The notes under the pieces were generated by a model. The model was not told the DNA's origin and ran no database searches. It saw nothing but the letters and a program-made list of their open reading frames with translations. From the NCBI RefSeq assembly GCF_030268965.1, contig NZ_BSSE01000012.1, forward strand, positions 124,001-188,000: 64,000 nt of DNA. The letters are read 5' to 3'. The DNA is from Microtetraspora sp. NBRC 16547. Its GTDB lineage: Bacteria > Actinomycetota > Actinomycetes > Streptosporangiales > Streptosporangiaceae. This document shows positions 8,109 to 15,925 of the stretch, one piece after another (the stretch's first letter is position 1; the number at the start of each line of letters is the position of its first letter). Position numbers and translations under genes: made by a program.

Positions 8109-9473
8109 TCACGCCACCAGGGCGTCATCAATCCTCCGGTTGGCGATCTCTTGTTGGCCGTCGAGGCACTTGGCGTATACGCGGAGGAGGACATCCACGC
8201 TATGCCCGGCCCGTTCGGCGACATCGGGGGCCGAGATGCCGGCATTGAGCCACAGGGAGACCGCCGCGTGCCGGAGGTCGTACGGCCGTCGGGCGAGGGG
8301 AGAGGCGACCTGGGCCAGTGTAAAGGCGAGGAGCCCGGCGGCCTGCCAGACCTCGGTATAGGCCGTCGAGGCGACCACTCCGCCGCGCTCGCTGCGGAAG
8401 ATCCGGCCGTCCGGGCCGACGCCGAACTCTGCGATGTGTTGCCGAAGAATCTTGACCAGCACCGGGGGAATCGGCACGGGTCGAACGTCGTCACGGCCAC
8501 GGTGCCTGAGGCCGCGTTCCTCGTGGGTATCGCCCGTATCCGTCCACTGGGTGTTGACCTCTGGGCGAGAGACATCGACGAGCAGCCGGCCCCAGCCAGT
8601 TGCCGGAAGATAGCAATCCTGCTGACGAAGGGCGACGGCCTCACCAGGACGGAGAGCCGCGTAGTACATGCAGGCGAACAGGGCCATCAACCGCCGCCCC
8701 CGGCCCCGCTTGCCCACGTAGGTCACCGCGGTCAGCAGCTCCTCGGCCTGCCGAGGGTTGACGACCACACGCGGGTCTACGGTCTCCGTAGTCTTGGGAG
8801 GCTTCCACTTGACCCTGTGTAGTGGGTTGGACGGCAGCTCTTCCAGCTCTACGGCGTACTCCAGGACCGCATGCAGGACGGCCCGCTTGCGCCTGACCGT
8901 GTTCGCGCTGGCCGCCTTGCCGTCGAGGCGGAGCGCGAGCGCATCAAGCGCCAGCCGTACGGTCTTGGTCTCGTTGAGTTCGGCCAGGTCGAGGGAGGCC
9001 GACTCAAGCCAGCGGACGGCCTTGGCGATCTCCGGAGGTGCGTCTGGCCGCTTGTCCTCGGGGATGAGAGCGCACTTGCGCAGGGCCGTTCGCAGCGTGT
9101 CCGGATCGGGACGGCAGGGACGATCCTTCGTGAGCGCGGGCAGCACCGTGGAAAGCGCATCAGACATGCTGTCCCTGGTCTTCGCCGCTGCGTGAGGCCA
9201 CTTCATTTCGATGTACGCCCGGACGAAGTCGAAGACGGAACGGGCGCTCTTCGCCTTGATCATCGAGGCTGGTAGCCCGCTCTCGACCTCGAACAGTTCA
9301 CCCCGCTTGGCGGCCTGCCGCAGATCCGAGAGGAAGCTCTCGGCGAGAGCCTTGGTCCGGAAGGTCTTCGAAGACCGCTTTCTAGCCACCTGCCACCGGA
9401 CGACGTATGACGGCGTCTTGCTGGACTTGTTTCTGTAGGTCTCGAAGAACTTCACGTCATAGGAGGTGCTCAC
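8109..9473 (-). CDS. int: Tyrosine site-specific recombinase (integrase)
   Basis: 454 residues, full length. The N-terminal region has an AP2-like arm-binding part (SYVVRWQVARKRSSKTFRTK), then a SAM-like core-binding domain. The catalytic domain has Arg I in YAALRPGEAVALR, the box II core in RPYDLRHAAVSLW, the later His in ERAGHSV and the nucleophile Tyr in LLRVYAKCLDG. It is expected to catalyse integration at, and excision from, tRNA-Tyr. It overlaps the excisionase gene by 4 bp. Its last ~70 codons occur again, almost identical, at 19266 and, more diverged, at 13233. Confidence 0.93.
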   Translation of the reverse strand: MSTSYDVKFFETYRNKSSKTPSYVVRWQVARKRSSKTFRTKALAESFLSDLRQAAKRGELFEVESGLPASMIKAKSARSVFDFVRAYIEMKWPHAAAKTRDSMSDALSTVLPALTKDRPCRPDPDTLRTALRKCALIPEDKRPDAPPEIAKAVRWLESASLDLAELNETKTVRLALDALALRLDGKAASANTVRRKRAVLHAVLEYAVELEELPSNPLHRVKWKPPKTTETVDPRVVVNPRQAEELLTAVTYVGKRGRGRRLMALFACMYYAALRPGEAVALRQQDCYLPATGWGRLLVDVSRPEVNTQWTDTGDTHEERGLRHRGRDDVRPVPIPPVLVKILRQHIAEFGVGPDGRIFRSERGGVVASTAYTEVWQAAGLLAFTLAQVASPLARRPYDLRHAAVSLWLNAGISAPDVAERAGHSVDVLLRVYAKCLDGQQEIANRRIDDALVA

Positions 9474-9661
9474 GCAGCCTCCCGCAGGGTTTCAAGCCAC
9501 GCCATGAGCTCGCTACGCCAGACGCGGAGTTCTCCGTTCGGGAGCTTGATGCATTTGGGCGCGTGGCCGAGTTCGCGCCAGCGGTAGAAGGTCCGGCGGG
9601 AGACGCCGCCGAGTTCGTCGAGCACCTCGGGCAGGGTGAGGAGCCGGTCATTGCGCGTCAT
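9470..9661 (-). CDS. xis: Excisionase-like helix-turn-helix protein
   Basis: 63 residues. A winged-helix of the MerR/AlpA type covers most of it: LTLPEVLDELGGVSRRTFYR then WRELGHAPKCIKLPNGELR. Such proteins are encoded directly upstream of integrase genes and steer the recombinase toward excision. The 4-bp overlap with int indicates coupled translation. It also abuts the small upstream frame ending at 9661. Confidence 0.85.
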   Translation of the reverse strand: MTRNDRLLTLPEVLDELGGVSRRTFYRWRELGHAPKCIKLPNGELRVWRSELMAWLETLREAA

Positions 9662-9880
9662 CAGGCGTCACCTCCCCGGGCAGCCGAGGGCGACGGTAAG
9701 GCCGTGCCTGTCAACGAGGCGGCGAGGAGGGCGTCACCGGGGGTGAAACCGCGCCCGACGTAGTGCCACTCGGAGATGACGAGAACGGTGTCCTCGTCGA
9801 ACAGAGGTAGGCGGCCGGTGGTGACGTCGTCGGTGATGGCATGTTCGGCGCGGTCGGCTCGAATGTCGCCGAGGGTGGTG
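9661..9880 (-). CDS. Remnant of a small element protein upstream of xis
   Basis: The in-frame sequence DRAEHAITDDVTTGRLPLFD, then SEWHYVGRGFTPGDALLAAS, has coding character and abuts xis, but no ATG/GTG/TTG precedes it within the credible part. Farther upstream the frame is merely antisense to a broken methyltransferase gene. I read it as a gene that lost its N-terminus when the neighbouring DNA inserted. No function is recognised. Confidence 0.35.
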
Positions 9881-9885
9881 GAGTA

Positions 9886-10336
9886 GTGGCGCGATCGAGT
9901 GGAGAAGTGGCCGGGCTGATCCCGTGGTGGCTGACCGGATGGCACGCTGGGCAGTGGTGGCTTCCGGTTCGAGTGCTGGGGGTGTTCTGGTCGCGTCGGG
10001 TGGGGCGGTCCTGGTGCATGCCTTCGCCCGTTTCGTGGTCGAGGGGTTGGGAACCCGGCACCGGTCGCGCCGACCGAGCATCTGGTGGTCGGTGGGCTGT
10101 ATCGACATGTCCGCAACCCGATGTACCTCGCGGTGGTGACGGCGATCATCGGGCAGGCGCTGCTGCTGGGCCGCCCAGAGCTCCTGGAGTACGGGATCAT
10201 CGCTGGCGTGGTGATTTGGGCCTTTGCGACCTACTACGAGGAGCCGACGCTGGTCCGCAGCTTCGGCACTGACTACGAGCGATATCGAGCCGCTGCCCCA
10301 GGATGGTGGCCGCGGTTGCGCCCCTGGCCTGGCTGA
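9886..10336 (+). pseudogene. Isoprenylcysteine carboxyl methyltransferase-like gene, two frameshifts
   Basis: Three frames must be joined. The first gives LIPWWLTGWHAGQWWLPVRV, the second LVASGGAVLVHAFARFVVEG, and the third APVAPTEHLVVGGLYRHVRN, PMYLAVV and SFGTDYERYRAAAPGWWPR. Together these give the hydrophobic helices and the RNPMY and E-PxL..F motifs of the ICMT/phospholipid methyltransferase family. The shifts fall near 9978 and 10055. A sequencing error is possible, but decayed IS pieces adjoin it, so a true pseudogene is likelier. It would have been a small membrane methyltransferase. Confidence 0.65.
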
Positions 10337-10369
10337 CCGGGGCGGCTGCACAGCCCCGTCAGGATGAGC

Positions 10370-10640
10370 ATGACGGCGACAGCAGGAGCCTGGCCGAGGG
10401 GTTTCGGCCGGTGCGGCAACACGGCATCGGCCGGATACACGGTGGCCGCGCCGGAGGCGCGCCAGGCGCACCGTCACCGTCCCGAAGATCGTGGCCAGCA
10501 GCCGGTGATGACCTGCTTCCACGCGGCGCCGTACCGCCTGATCGGTGCCGGTCACCCCGGTGCGCTCGCCTGCCTCGCGCGCTTTCATCGCCGCGTGCTG
10601 CTCGCGGGCGGCCCGCAGGTCCAGATGATCACAACCAGCC
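10370..10640 (-). pseudogene. ISKra4-like transposase, N-terminal fragment with frameshift
   Basis: The minus strand reads DLRAAREQHAAMKAREAGER, then TGTDQAVRRRVEAGHHRLLA and TIFGTVTVR, then shifts frame to SGAATVYPADAVLPHRPKPL before similarity ends. This looks like the start of an ISKra4-family transposase. It follows directly after the small accessory gene at 10629-11015 on the same strand. The catalytic part is absent. Confidence 0.5.
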
Positions 10641-11015
10641 CCGCTCCACCAGCCGCTTCAACTTCGACCGCAGCCCCTCCACCTTGGCCGCCCCCGCCGG
10701 CGCGCCCACCGCCGCCAGGATCTGCCCGGCCCGCATCGCCCGCCCGGCATCGGCCAACACCTCCAGCACGTCCTGGTAAGCCTGCGGCAACACCGACGCG
10801 TCCATGCCCGGCCGCTACCGCGGCACCGTGATCACCCCGATCGGCGAGGCAGACGAGGCATCCGCACCCGAGGCCAACGCTTCCGGCCCGCGGGACAACG
10901 CCTCTTCCTCAGCCCTCAGCCGCTCGCGTAACCGCTCGATCTGTGCCCGGGTCGCCTCGACCCGATCTCGGGCCGCCGCCTCCCGCCGGGCCAACTCCTC
11001 CAGCAACGAGCCCAT
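10629..11015 (-). pseudogene. Transposon accessory gene with in-frame TAG
   Basis: ATG at 11015 with GAGGAGG upstream. It reads GSLLEELARREAAARDRVEA (a coiled-coil), ASSASPIGVITVPR, stop TAG, then RPGMDASVLPQAYQDVLEVL and VEGLRSKLKRLVERGWL, stop. The frame is intact on both sides of the TAG, and relatives I recall have Trp there, so a single TGG-to-TAG change explains it. The family is a conserved small protein found beside actinobacterial transposases. Confidence 0.6.
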
Positions 11016-11066
11016 CGCGATCGCCTCCTCACCGCACGGTAAAGGACGATCACGACTGCAGCCAGA

Positions 11067-11112
11067 CCTCAACGCTCCAGGTCAACCAGTCCCCGAGAAA
11101 GAGCTACACCCA
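11067..11112 (+). repeat. 46-bp repeat, copy 1 (probable IS end)
   Basis: Identical to 13135-13180 except at one base (11075 C, 13143 T), same orientation. It lies 52 bp outside the start of the transposon accessory pseudogene and is most likely an IS terminus. Confidence 0.7.
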
Positions 11113-11213
11113 TCCTCGATGGCTGCCCGGCGCGTGGCAGGTCGTGATACCCGGCCTTCCCATCCCTGACATTCCGCTGGCGCTCCTGACCGTCGCTCCG
11201 GTAGTCGCGCACC

Positions 11214-12281
11214 TTAGAGGGTTACCTCTTTGGTGAGGCAGGCGGTTCCGTCGACGTCGGCGAGTGGCGCCAGTTGGTAGCCCTCGCTCTGGTAGAGCTT
11301 GATGTTCTGCCGACTGTTGGCGCCGGTGAACAACACGATGCGGCGGCATTCCGGATCGACGGCGGCTTCGGCGGTGCGCAGCAGCCAGCGACCCACGCCG
11401 TGACCGCGCAGGTCGGGCACGACGCCGAGTCGGCCCACGTGCCAGTCGGTGTCCACGCGGCGAGCCCTTACCATGCCCAAGAGCCGGCCGTCCCGCCACA
11501 GACCCAAGGTGTGCCAGGTGGCCAGCCATTCGTGCACCTGTTCCGATGACTCATGCAGGGCTGGGACGGCCAGGGTGTCGTTGGCCATGGCCTCGTCCAC
11601 CCAGCAGCACCGCTGCAGCACGGTGACCTCGGGGGCATCGTCAGGGGTCAATGGTCTCAGGTAGGACCCCGGGAGCGGGCCGGACAGCGCCCCGCCCCGG
11701 GTCGGTTCGCGCATCGGCCGGAGCGCGTGGGCAGCCCGGACCAGTTCGTCCAGGACACCGACGGCCGCCCCATCAAGAGCGGCATTCGGGCGGACTCGGC
11801 CGTTCTCCGTCGCGTCAGCGATGCGCATCGCTACCGTGGAACCCAACGGCACCAGCCGCAGCGTGGTCACCACCTGCTTGGCGTGCTGGACCGACCGCGT
11901 GCCCGCCGAGGTGTTGCCGTAGCTGACGAAGCCGATCGGCTTCCACGCCCACTCACGGCAGAGGTAGTCCAAGGCGTTTTTCAGGGTTGCCGGCATCCCG
12001 TAGTTGTACTCCGGGGTCACGACGAGGAAGCCGTCCGCCGAGTCGACGAGCGCGCTCCACCGTCGGGTGTGTTCGTGCTGGTAGATACCGGAGGACGGCT
12101 GCTCCTCCTCATCAAGGAACGGCAGGTCGAGGTCGCGGAGAGCTACCGGCAGGAGTTCGGCGCCGAGTTCCGCGGCACGGGGCGTAATCGTCTTCATCAG
12201 CCAGTCCCCCACCGCTGGGCCGAGGGCGCCGGGGCGGGTGCTGCACACCAGGACAAGGACACTCACAGATTTAGTTTCCAT
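11214..12281 (-). CDS. Fusion: NAD(P)H-dependent FMN reductase + GNAT acetyltransferase
   Basis: 355 residues. Residues 1 to about 190 are a flavodoxin-like FMN reductase: VLVCSTRPGALG phosphate loop, VTPEYNYGMPATLKNALDYL, and GFVSYGNTSAGTRSVQ. From about residue 205 there is a GNAT domain: YLRPLTPDDAPEVTVLQRCC, then WHVGRLGVVPDLRGHGVGRW with the acetyl-CoA loop, and FTGANSRQNIKLYQSEGYQ. Both halves look complete. The ATG used here lies inside a 14-bp palindrome; a GTG at 12266, giving a start SVLVLVCS, is a credible alternative. Divergent from a MarR gene 30 bp away, which probably regulates it. Joining quinone/flavin reduction to acetylation suggests detoxification of one aromatic or nitro compound, but that is inference. 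Confidence 0.85.
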   Translation of the reverse strand: METKSVSVLVLVCSTRPGALGPAVGDWLMKTITPRAAELGAELLPVALRDLDLPFLDEEEQPSSGIYQHEHTRRWSALVDSADGFLVVTPEYNYGMPATLKNALDYLCREWAWKPIGFVSYGNTSAGTRSVQHAKQVVTTLRLVPLGSTVAMRIADATENGRVRPNAALDGAAVGVLDELVRAAHALRPMREPTRGGALSGPLPGSYLRPLTPDDAPEVTVLQRCCWVDEAMANDTLAVPALHESSEQVHEWLATWHTLGLWRDGRLLGMVRARRVDTDWHVGRLGVVPDLRGHGVGRWLLRTAEAAVDPECRRIVLFTGANSRQNIKLYQSEGYQLAPLADVDGTACLTKEVTL

Positions 12282-12287
12282 GGAAAC
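12274..12287. promoter_or_regulatory. 14-bp palindrome, probable MarR operator
   Basis: GTTTCCATGGAAAC is a perfect dyad that overlaps the ATG of the reductase-GNAT gene and lies 24 bp before the divergent MarR start. Size and symmetry fit a MarR dimer site controlling both genes. Confidence 0.65.
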
Positions 12288-12311
12288 GAAAAGTAGCGAT
12301 AGATTGATTAC

Positions 12312-12782
12312 ATGTCAACGAATTCGTCGGCCGAGACTGTCCGCTGGCTGAACCCGGACGAGGAGCGAGCGTGGCGCGCCTTCCGCCGCATGATGATCGC
12401 CGTCCAGTCCGGTACGGCGCACGATCTGACCATGATCGGACTCTCCGAACCCGACTACGAGGTGCTGAGCACACTGTCGGAGCGGCCCCGCCGCACCAGC
12501 ACGCTGGGCGAGCAGGCCGCCAAGATGGGCTGGTCACGCAGCCGTCTCTCTCGGCACGCCACTCGGATGGAAGCACGCGGCCTCCTACGGCGTGAACCCG
12601 ACCCGGCCGACGGCAGAGGCTGCTACCTCGTTCTGACCGAGCACGGCCTAGAGACGCTCGAGAACGCCGCCCCGGCCCACCTGGAGTCGGTACGGCGCCA
12701 CTTCATCGACCGGCTCACGCCGGAGGATCTCGCCGCCCTCGAACACATCGCCCGGAAGCTGGAGGAATCCGGGCAGACTTGA
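12312..12782 (+). CDS. MarR-family transcriptional regulator
   Basis: 156 residues with a central winged helix: LSEPDYEVLSTLSERPRRTS, AAKMGWSRSRLSRHATRMEA (recognition helix), and RRE-PADGRG in the wing. The pattern is that of MarR proteins with a long N-terminal dimerisation helix. It is divergent from the reductase-GNAT fusion with a palindrome between them, so autoregulation and control of the fusion are likely. The end overlaps a transposase fragment by 4 bp. Confidence 0.9.
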   Translation: MSTNSSAETVRWLNPDEERAWRAFRRMMIAVQSGTAHDLTMIGLSEPDYEVLSTLSERPRRTSTLGEQAAKMGWSRSRLSRHATRMEARGLLRREPDPADGRGCYLVLTEHGLETLENAAPAHLESVRRHFIDRLTPEDLAALEHIARKLEESGQT

Positions 12783-13093
12783 CCGCCATGTCGGCGACAT
12801 TGGCGGTAGGCCGAGGCGGCCGACTAGTGCTCGCCGCGATGATGACTGGCCGCCGCGGCACCCACGACCTGGAGACATGGCTCACCGCCATCGAGGACGG
12901 CGACCTGCCTCACCTGCATTCCTACTCGCGAGGCATCCGCCGGGACTTCGCCGCCGTGCCCAACGGGCTGACGCTGCCACACAGCTCAGGCGCGGTGGAA
13001 GGCAACATCTGCCGCGTGAAGGCCCTCATGCGCCAGATGTTCGGCCGCGCCAATTTCGACCTTCTCCGGAAAAGGATCCTGCTCTCGACGTGA
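12779..13093 (+). pseudogene. ISL3-family transposase, C-terminal fragment
   Basis: The frame encodes LETWLTAIEDGDLPHLHSYS, RGIRRDFAAVPNGLTLPHSS, then GAVEGNICRVKALMRQMFGR and LLRKRIL. This is the end of an ISL3 (IS204/IS1001/IS1096/IS1165) transposase, including the Glu of the DDE triad in VEGN. The N-terminal three quarters are missing. A 46-bp sequence 41 bp downstream (13135-13180) is the likely IS end. The apparent start codon is fortuitous. Confidence 0.8.
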
Positions 13094-13134
13094 CCTCACG
13101 CAGAGTCACCACTTCACCTTTTCTGTGCCAGAGC

Positions 13135-13180
13135 CCTCAACGTTCCAGGTCAACCAGTCCCCGAGAAAGAGCTACACCCA
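13135..13180 (+). repeat. 46-bp repeat, copy 2 (IS right end)
   Basis: Same orientation as 11067-11112, 45 of 46 bases identical. It follows the ISL3 transposase tail, the position expected for the right terminal repeat region. Confidence 0.7.
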
Positions 13181-13232
13181 AAGAAGAAGGACCCCGAATG
13201 GCTTCCGGGGCCCCATGTGTGCGTGTGGTACA

Positions 13233-13583
13233 TCAGGCAGTTAGGGCGTTGGCGATTCGCTGGTTGGCGACCTCCTGATGGCCGTCGAGGCACTTGGCGT
13301 ACACGCGTAGGAGGACGTCCACACTGTGGCCCGCCCGCTCGGCCACCTCAGGGGCCGGGACGCCCGCGTTGAGCCAGAGCGAAACGGCCGCGTGCCGGAG
13401 GTCGTACGGTCGGCGCGCAAGTGGTGAGACGACTTGGTAAGGCGCGAAAGCGAGCTTTCGTGCCTCCTGCCACACCTCCGTGTAGGCCGTCGAGGCGACT
13501 ACCCCGCCGCGCTCGCTTTGAAAGAGCCGCCCGTCGGGGCCAAGGCCGAATTCATTGATGTGTTGCCGAAGGATCTCGACCAG
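13233..13583 (-). pseudogene. Integrase remnant 1 (C-terminal ~116 codons)
   Basis: The frame is open from VEILRQHINEFGLGPDGRLF through RPYDLRHAAVSLWL and AERAGHSVDVLLRVYAKCLD to the stop. It carries box II and the nucleophile Tyr but lacks the Arg I region and the whole N-terminal half. It is homologous to the intact integrase at 8109-9473 but clearly diverged (for example GVPAPEV against GISAPDV). The homology breaks off near 13583. Same strand as the intact gene. Confidence 0.85.
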
Positions 13584-13887
13584 GGCCCCCTATGCCCTGC
13601 GACGTCTGCTGGCACTCTCCGCCCGGAGAATCTGACTCCTTCGATGCGAACCTCGGTGGAGCATGCCGAGCCTGCTCGCCGAATGCCATCCGGTGCCGTG
13701 AGGATGACGTCCGTTGATCTCGACTGCGCTCCCGCGTCAGCAGGTCCGCGGACTCTAACCGGCTGGCCGACGGGCCCAGTACGCCGGAGAGCAGCCTGCT
13801 TCGACACTTCGTCCGCCAACCCGAATTGTCAGCCCCGCACGTCATGATCAGGGCACGTATATCCATCCTCCGCTCTCAAGGAGAGCC

Positions 13888-14382
13888 ATGGCACAGATCA
13901 TCAAAACGTTTCTCGATCCGAGAAAGATATCGCGGTACTTGGAGGGGATCGTAGACACCGAAGACGTCGATGCCACGTGGCAGATTCACAATCTCATCAC
14001 TACCAGCGAGATCTGGTCCGACAGCGGCCCCAACGCCATCGCACTCGATTCCACCCACTGTGATGACGCTCTCATCAAGTACGAACTCTGGGACAGCGAG
14101 CCGACCGCTTCGGACTGGGGTGAGAGTCGATCGGGAAGCGTCTACCTGACCTCCGGGAAGGTCCAGGCGATGAGCTCCTGGTCTGGAGACAGCACGTACA
14201 ACGAGGAGTTCGACCTCGGCCGCCGAGATCAAGAGTGGCGGTTCAGGATCCACCGCAAGTTCCTCAGCGAGGAGGATTTCACGACGGACATCATCAGCCT
14301 GGTCCTGTTCAAGGTGCTGTTCTGGTCACCCGCAGAGACTGCGCACCCCTGTGCCGAGACGACCCGAACCCATGGCCGCTGA
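13888..14382 (+). CDS. Hypothetical protein, possibly truncated
   Basis: 164 residues from an ATG with a good Shine-Dalgarno (AAGGAGA, 6 bp spacing). It starts AQIIKTFLDPRKISRYLEGI and has several aromatic and acidic stretches (SDSGPNAIALDSTHCDDALI). I recognise no family. The last ~25 residues, after LFKVLFW, look unlike the rest and run up to an IS5-type fragment on the other strand, so the natural C-terminus may have been replaced. The 304-bp stretch before it (13584-13887) holds no gene I can support. Confidence 0.5.
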   Translation: MAQIIKTFLDPRKISRYLEGIVDTEDVDATWQIHNLITTSEIWSDSGPNAIALDSTHCDDALIKYELWDSEPTASDWGESRSGSVYLTSGKVQAMSSWSGDSTYNEEFDLGRRDQEWRFRIHRKFLSEEDFTTDIISLVLFKVLFWSPAETAHPCAETTRTHGR

Positions 14383-14393
14383 ACAGCAGAGGG

Positions 14394-14490
14394 CCCGGCG
14401 CAGCCGCTCGGGGTACGGGCCGAACCCGCCGATTGGCAGGTAAGGCTCGATGAACTCCCACTCTTCGTCTGTTAGTTGGACTCGCGTCAC
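14394..14490 (-). pseudogene. IS5-family transposase, N-terminal fragment
   Basis: From a GTG at 14490 the frame reads TRVQLTDEEWEFIEPYLPIG then GFGPYPERLRRAL, the typical opening of actinobacterial IS5-group transposases. Similarity stops near 14394. Only about 32 codons remain. Confidence 0.75.
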
Positions 14491-14612
14491 GCAAGACGGC
14501 CTATCGGATCAGGCCTCGCCGTACGGGCGAATCCCGCAGATTGATCACAATCCGATACGCGCCCTAGCACTCTCGCCGCCTCCCGCGGAAAACCGCTCAG
14601 GCGCGTTTCACG

Positions 14613-15128
14613 TCACAGCGTAGAGGCATATATCCGTGCCGGCCGATCCTGATACACCGCCTCACACTCAAGCGTTAGACCGATCTTTTCGGCGACGCGT
14701 TGCGAAGGAACGTTGTCCGGATTGATGATCGCAATGAGTCGGTCGAGCTTGAGGACATCACGGGCGTAGTCGCGACAAGCTATCGCCGCCTCGGTCGCAT
14801 AGCCGTTGCCCTGAAGCTCAGCTCGAACCAGGTATCCGACCTCGGTTCTGATGACGCCTTCGATGTTCTGCAAGGTCAAGCCGCAGTTTCCGACGAACTC
14901 GCCACTGCTTCGGAGTGTGATCAGCCAGAGGCCGTGACCGTGTTCCCGATAACCACGTTGGTTCCACTCGATCCAGCGCAGGGCCTCGTCTCGGCTCATC
15001 GGACGTGGGTAGTAGCGCATGACCTCGCTGTCGCCCAGGAGCGCGGCCATGTCGTCCAGATCATCGGGAGTCATTTCACGGAAAGCGAGGCGTTGTGTCG
15101 GCTCGGGAGGACGACGTTTCAAGCTCAC
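14613..15128 (-). CDS. GNAT acetyltransferase, RimJ/RimL type
   Basis: 171 residues. QRLAFREMTPDDLDDMAALL opens the fold; RSSGEFVGNCGLTL and GYLVRAELQGNGYATEAA carry the central strand and the acetyl-CoA loop (Q-G-N-G-Y-A); NPDNVPSQRVAEKIGL is the typical NxxS motif of the RimJ/RimL group. Such enzymes acetylate N-termini or small amines; the substrate here is unknown. It is the last gene before the right end repeat of the tRNA-Tyr element. Confidence 0.9.
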   Translation of the reverse strand: MSLKRRPPEPTQRLAFREMTPDDLDDMAALLGDSEVMRYYPRPMSRDEALRWIEWNQRGYREHGHGLWLITLRSSGEFVGNCGLTLQNIEGVIRTEVGYLVRAELQGNGYATEAAIACRDYARDVLKLDRLIAIINPDNVPSQRVAEKIGLTLECEAVYQDRPARIYASTL

Positions 15129-15647
15129 ATGGTCCCTTCTGGAGTATGCGAACCAGCGAACAGATCAGGCGATTACCGATGCGGGGGATACGGGGATCAA
15201 AAGATCATACGGCCCCACTCTGGATCGCACCATCTGCTATGCAATCGAAAGCAAGGGATGACGCCGAGTGACACGGCGGCGACTGTCTAAGTTGATCTCC
15301 CGCGGCCCTTGCGATCGCCTCGTCGTGGTTGGCCACCGAACATGGTTGGGGGCGATCGGCGGTCCGGGGCTTCGTTCCTCAGCCCCGGCCTATCGGAGCG
15401 CCGATGGTTGCACTTGGGGTTGCAGTACGGGACCGTCCAGGGCGGTTCAAGATAGGCCGCGCAGGCCCGCTGACCTGCATTGCACTGTCCTGAACCATGA
15501 TCAGCCGAGCTTTTAATCCGCAGGTCCGGCGCGGGAGGGGTAGCTTGCAAGATCCGGAATATATCCGGAACGCGCCTCTCTGGAAGAGGGCCGGGGCACC
15601 GCTCGGCCGCAGGTCAGAGAGCCTTTCGAGGTCGCAAGCGCGACGCC
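15129..15647. other. Gene-free stretch before the right end repeat
   Basis: 519 bp with no reading frame I would defend, no tRNA 5' half, and no clear hairpin beyond short ones. Probably residual element or junction DNA. Confidence 0.5.
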
Positions 15648-15785
15648 CTGTAAAACCGTCGGTTCAGCCTACCCAGGTTCGAGCCCTGGACCTGCCACCA
15701 GCCATAACGGCAGCTCAGAGCCCCCTCCGGGGGCTCTTTTGCTTTCCCAAGACATGCAGCCATGTGCCGCCCAGAGCGGCTGTTT
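15648..15785 (+). repeat. Right end repeat (attR-like): tRNA-Tyr 3' half, terminator and flank
   Basis: Begins at the anticodon loop, keeps a sound T-arm and ACCTGCC acceptor strand, and includes a 9-bp terminator hairpin at 15717-15740. No 5' half precedes it, so it is not a functional tRNA gene. It matches 7132-7270 with scattered differences. Confidence 0.78.
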
Positions 15786-15925
15786 GTCGCTGCTCCCGGA
15801 ATATACGCGGAATGGATCATGAAGTGTTTCCCCAGGTCGCGGAGCACTTTCGGCCAGCGTCCGGCCCTCACGTCGAGGGCGCTGCCCTGGCGGCGACTGC
15901 TCCAGACGGGCATGCTGATCGTGTG

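Larger units (their letters stand above)
7132..15785. mobile_element. Integrated element at tRNA-Tyr, partly decayed
   Basis: Bounded by direct repeats of the tRNA 3' half and its terminator (7132-7270 and 15648-15785). The integrase and excisionase genes sit at the tRNA end, oriented toward the tRNA, as in actinobacterial integrative elements. The remaining cargo is mixed: a hypothetical gene, a frameshifted methyltransferase, fragments of three IS families, a reductase-GNAT fusion with a MarR regulator, a second integrase tail, and a GNAT gene. No replication initiator, FtsK/TraB translocase or relaxase is seen, so if it was once an AICE it has lost those parts. The end repeats are about 85% alike by eye, which points to an old or composite insertion. 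Confidence 0.7.

Noticed and set aside
7409-8644. Extended minus-strand frame of 411 codons
   Set aside because: Its first ~200 codons are out of frame within the integrase gene; only the part from 7948 (or 8017) down looks coding.
15600-15697. Possible second tRNA-Tyr
   Set aside because: Only the anticodon-to-3' half is recognisable; no matching acceptor 5' strand or D-arm lies upstream.
7132-15785. Complete conjugative AICE
   Set aside because: Integrase and excisionase are present but no Rep, FtsK/TraB-type translocase or nudix/spread genes are seen.
15497-15925. Upstream extension of the GNAT gene through the tRNA repeat
   Set aside because: It would translate the tRNA 3' half and a terminator; the domain begins after 15926.
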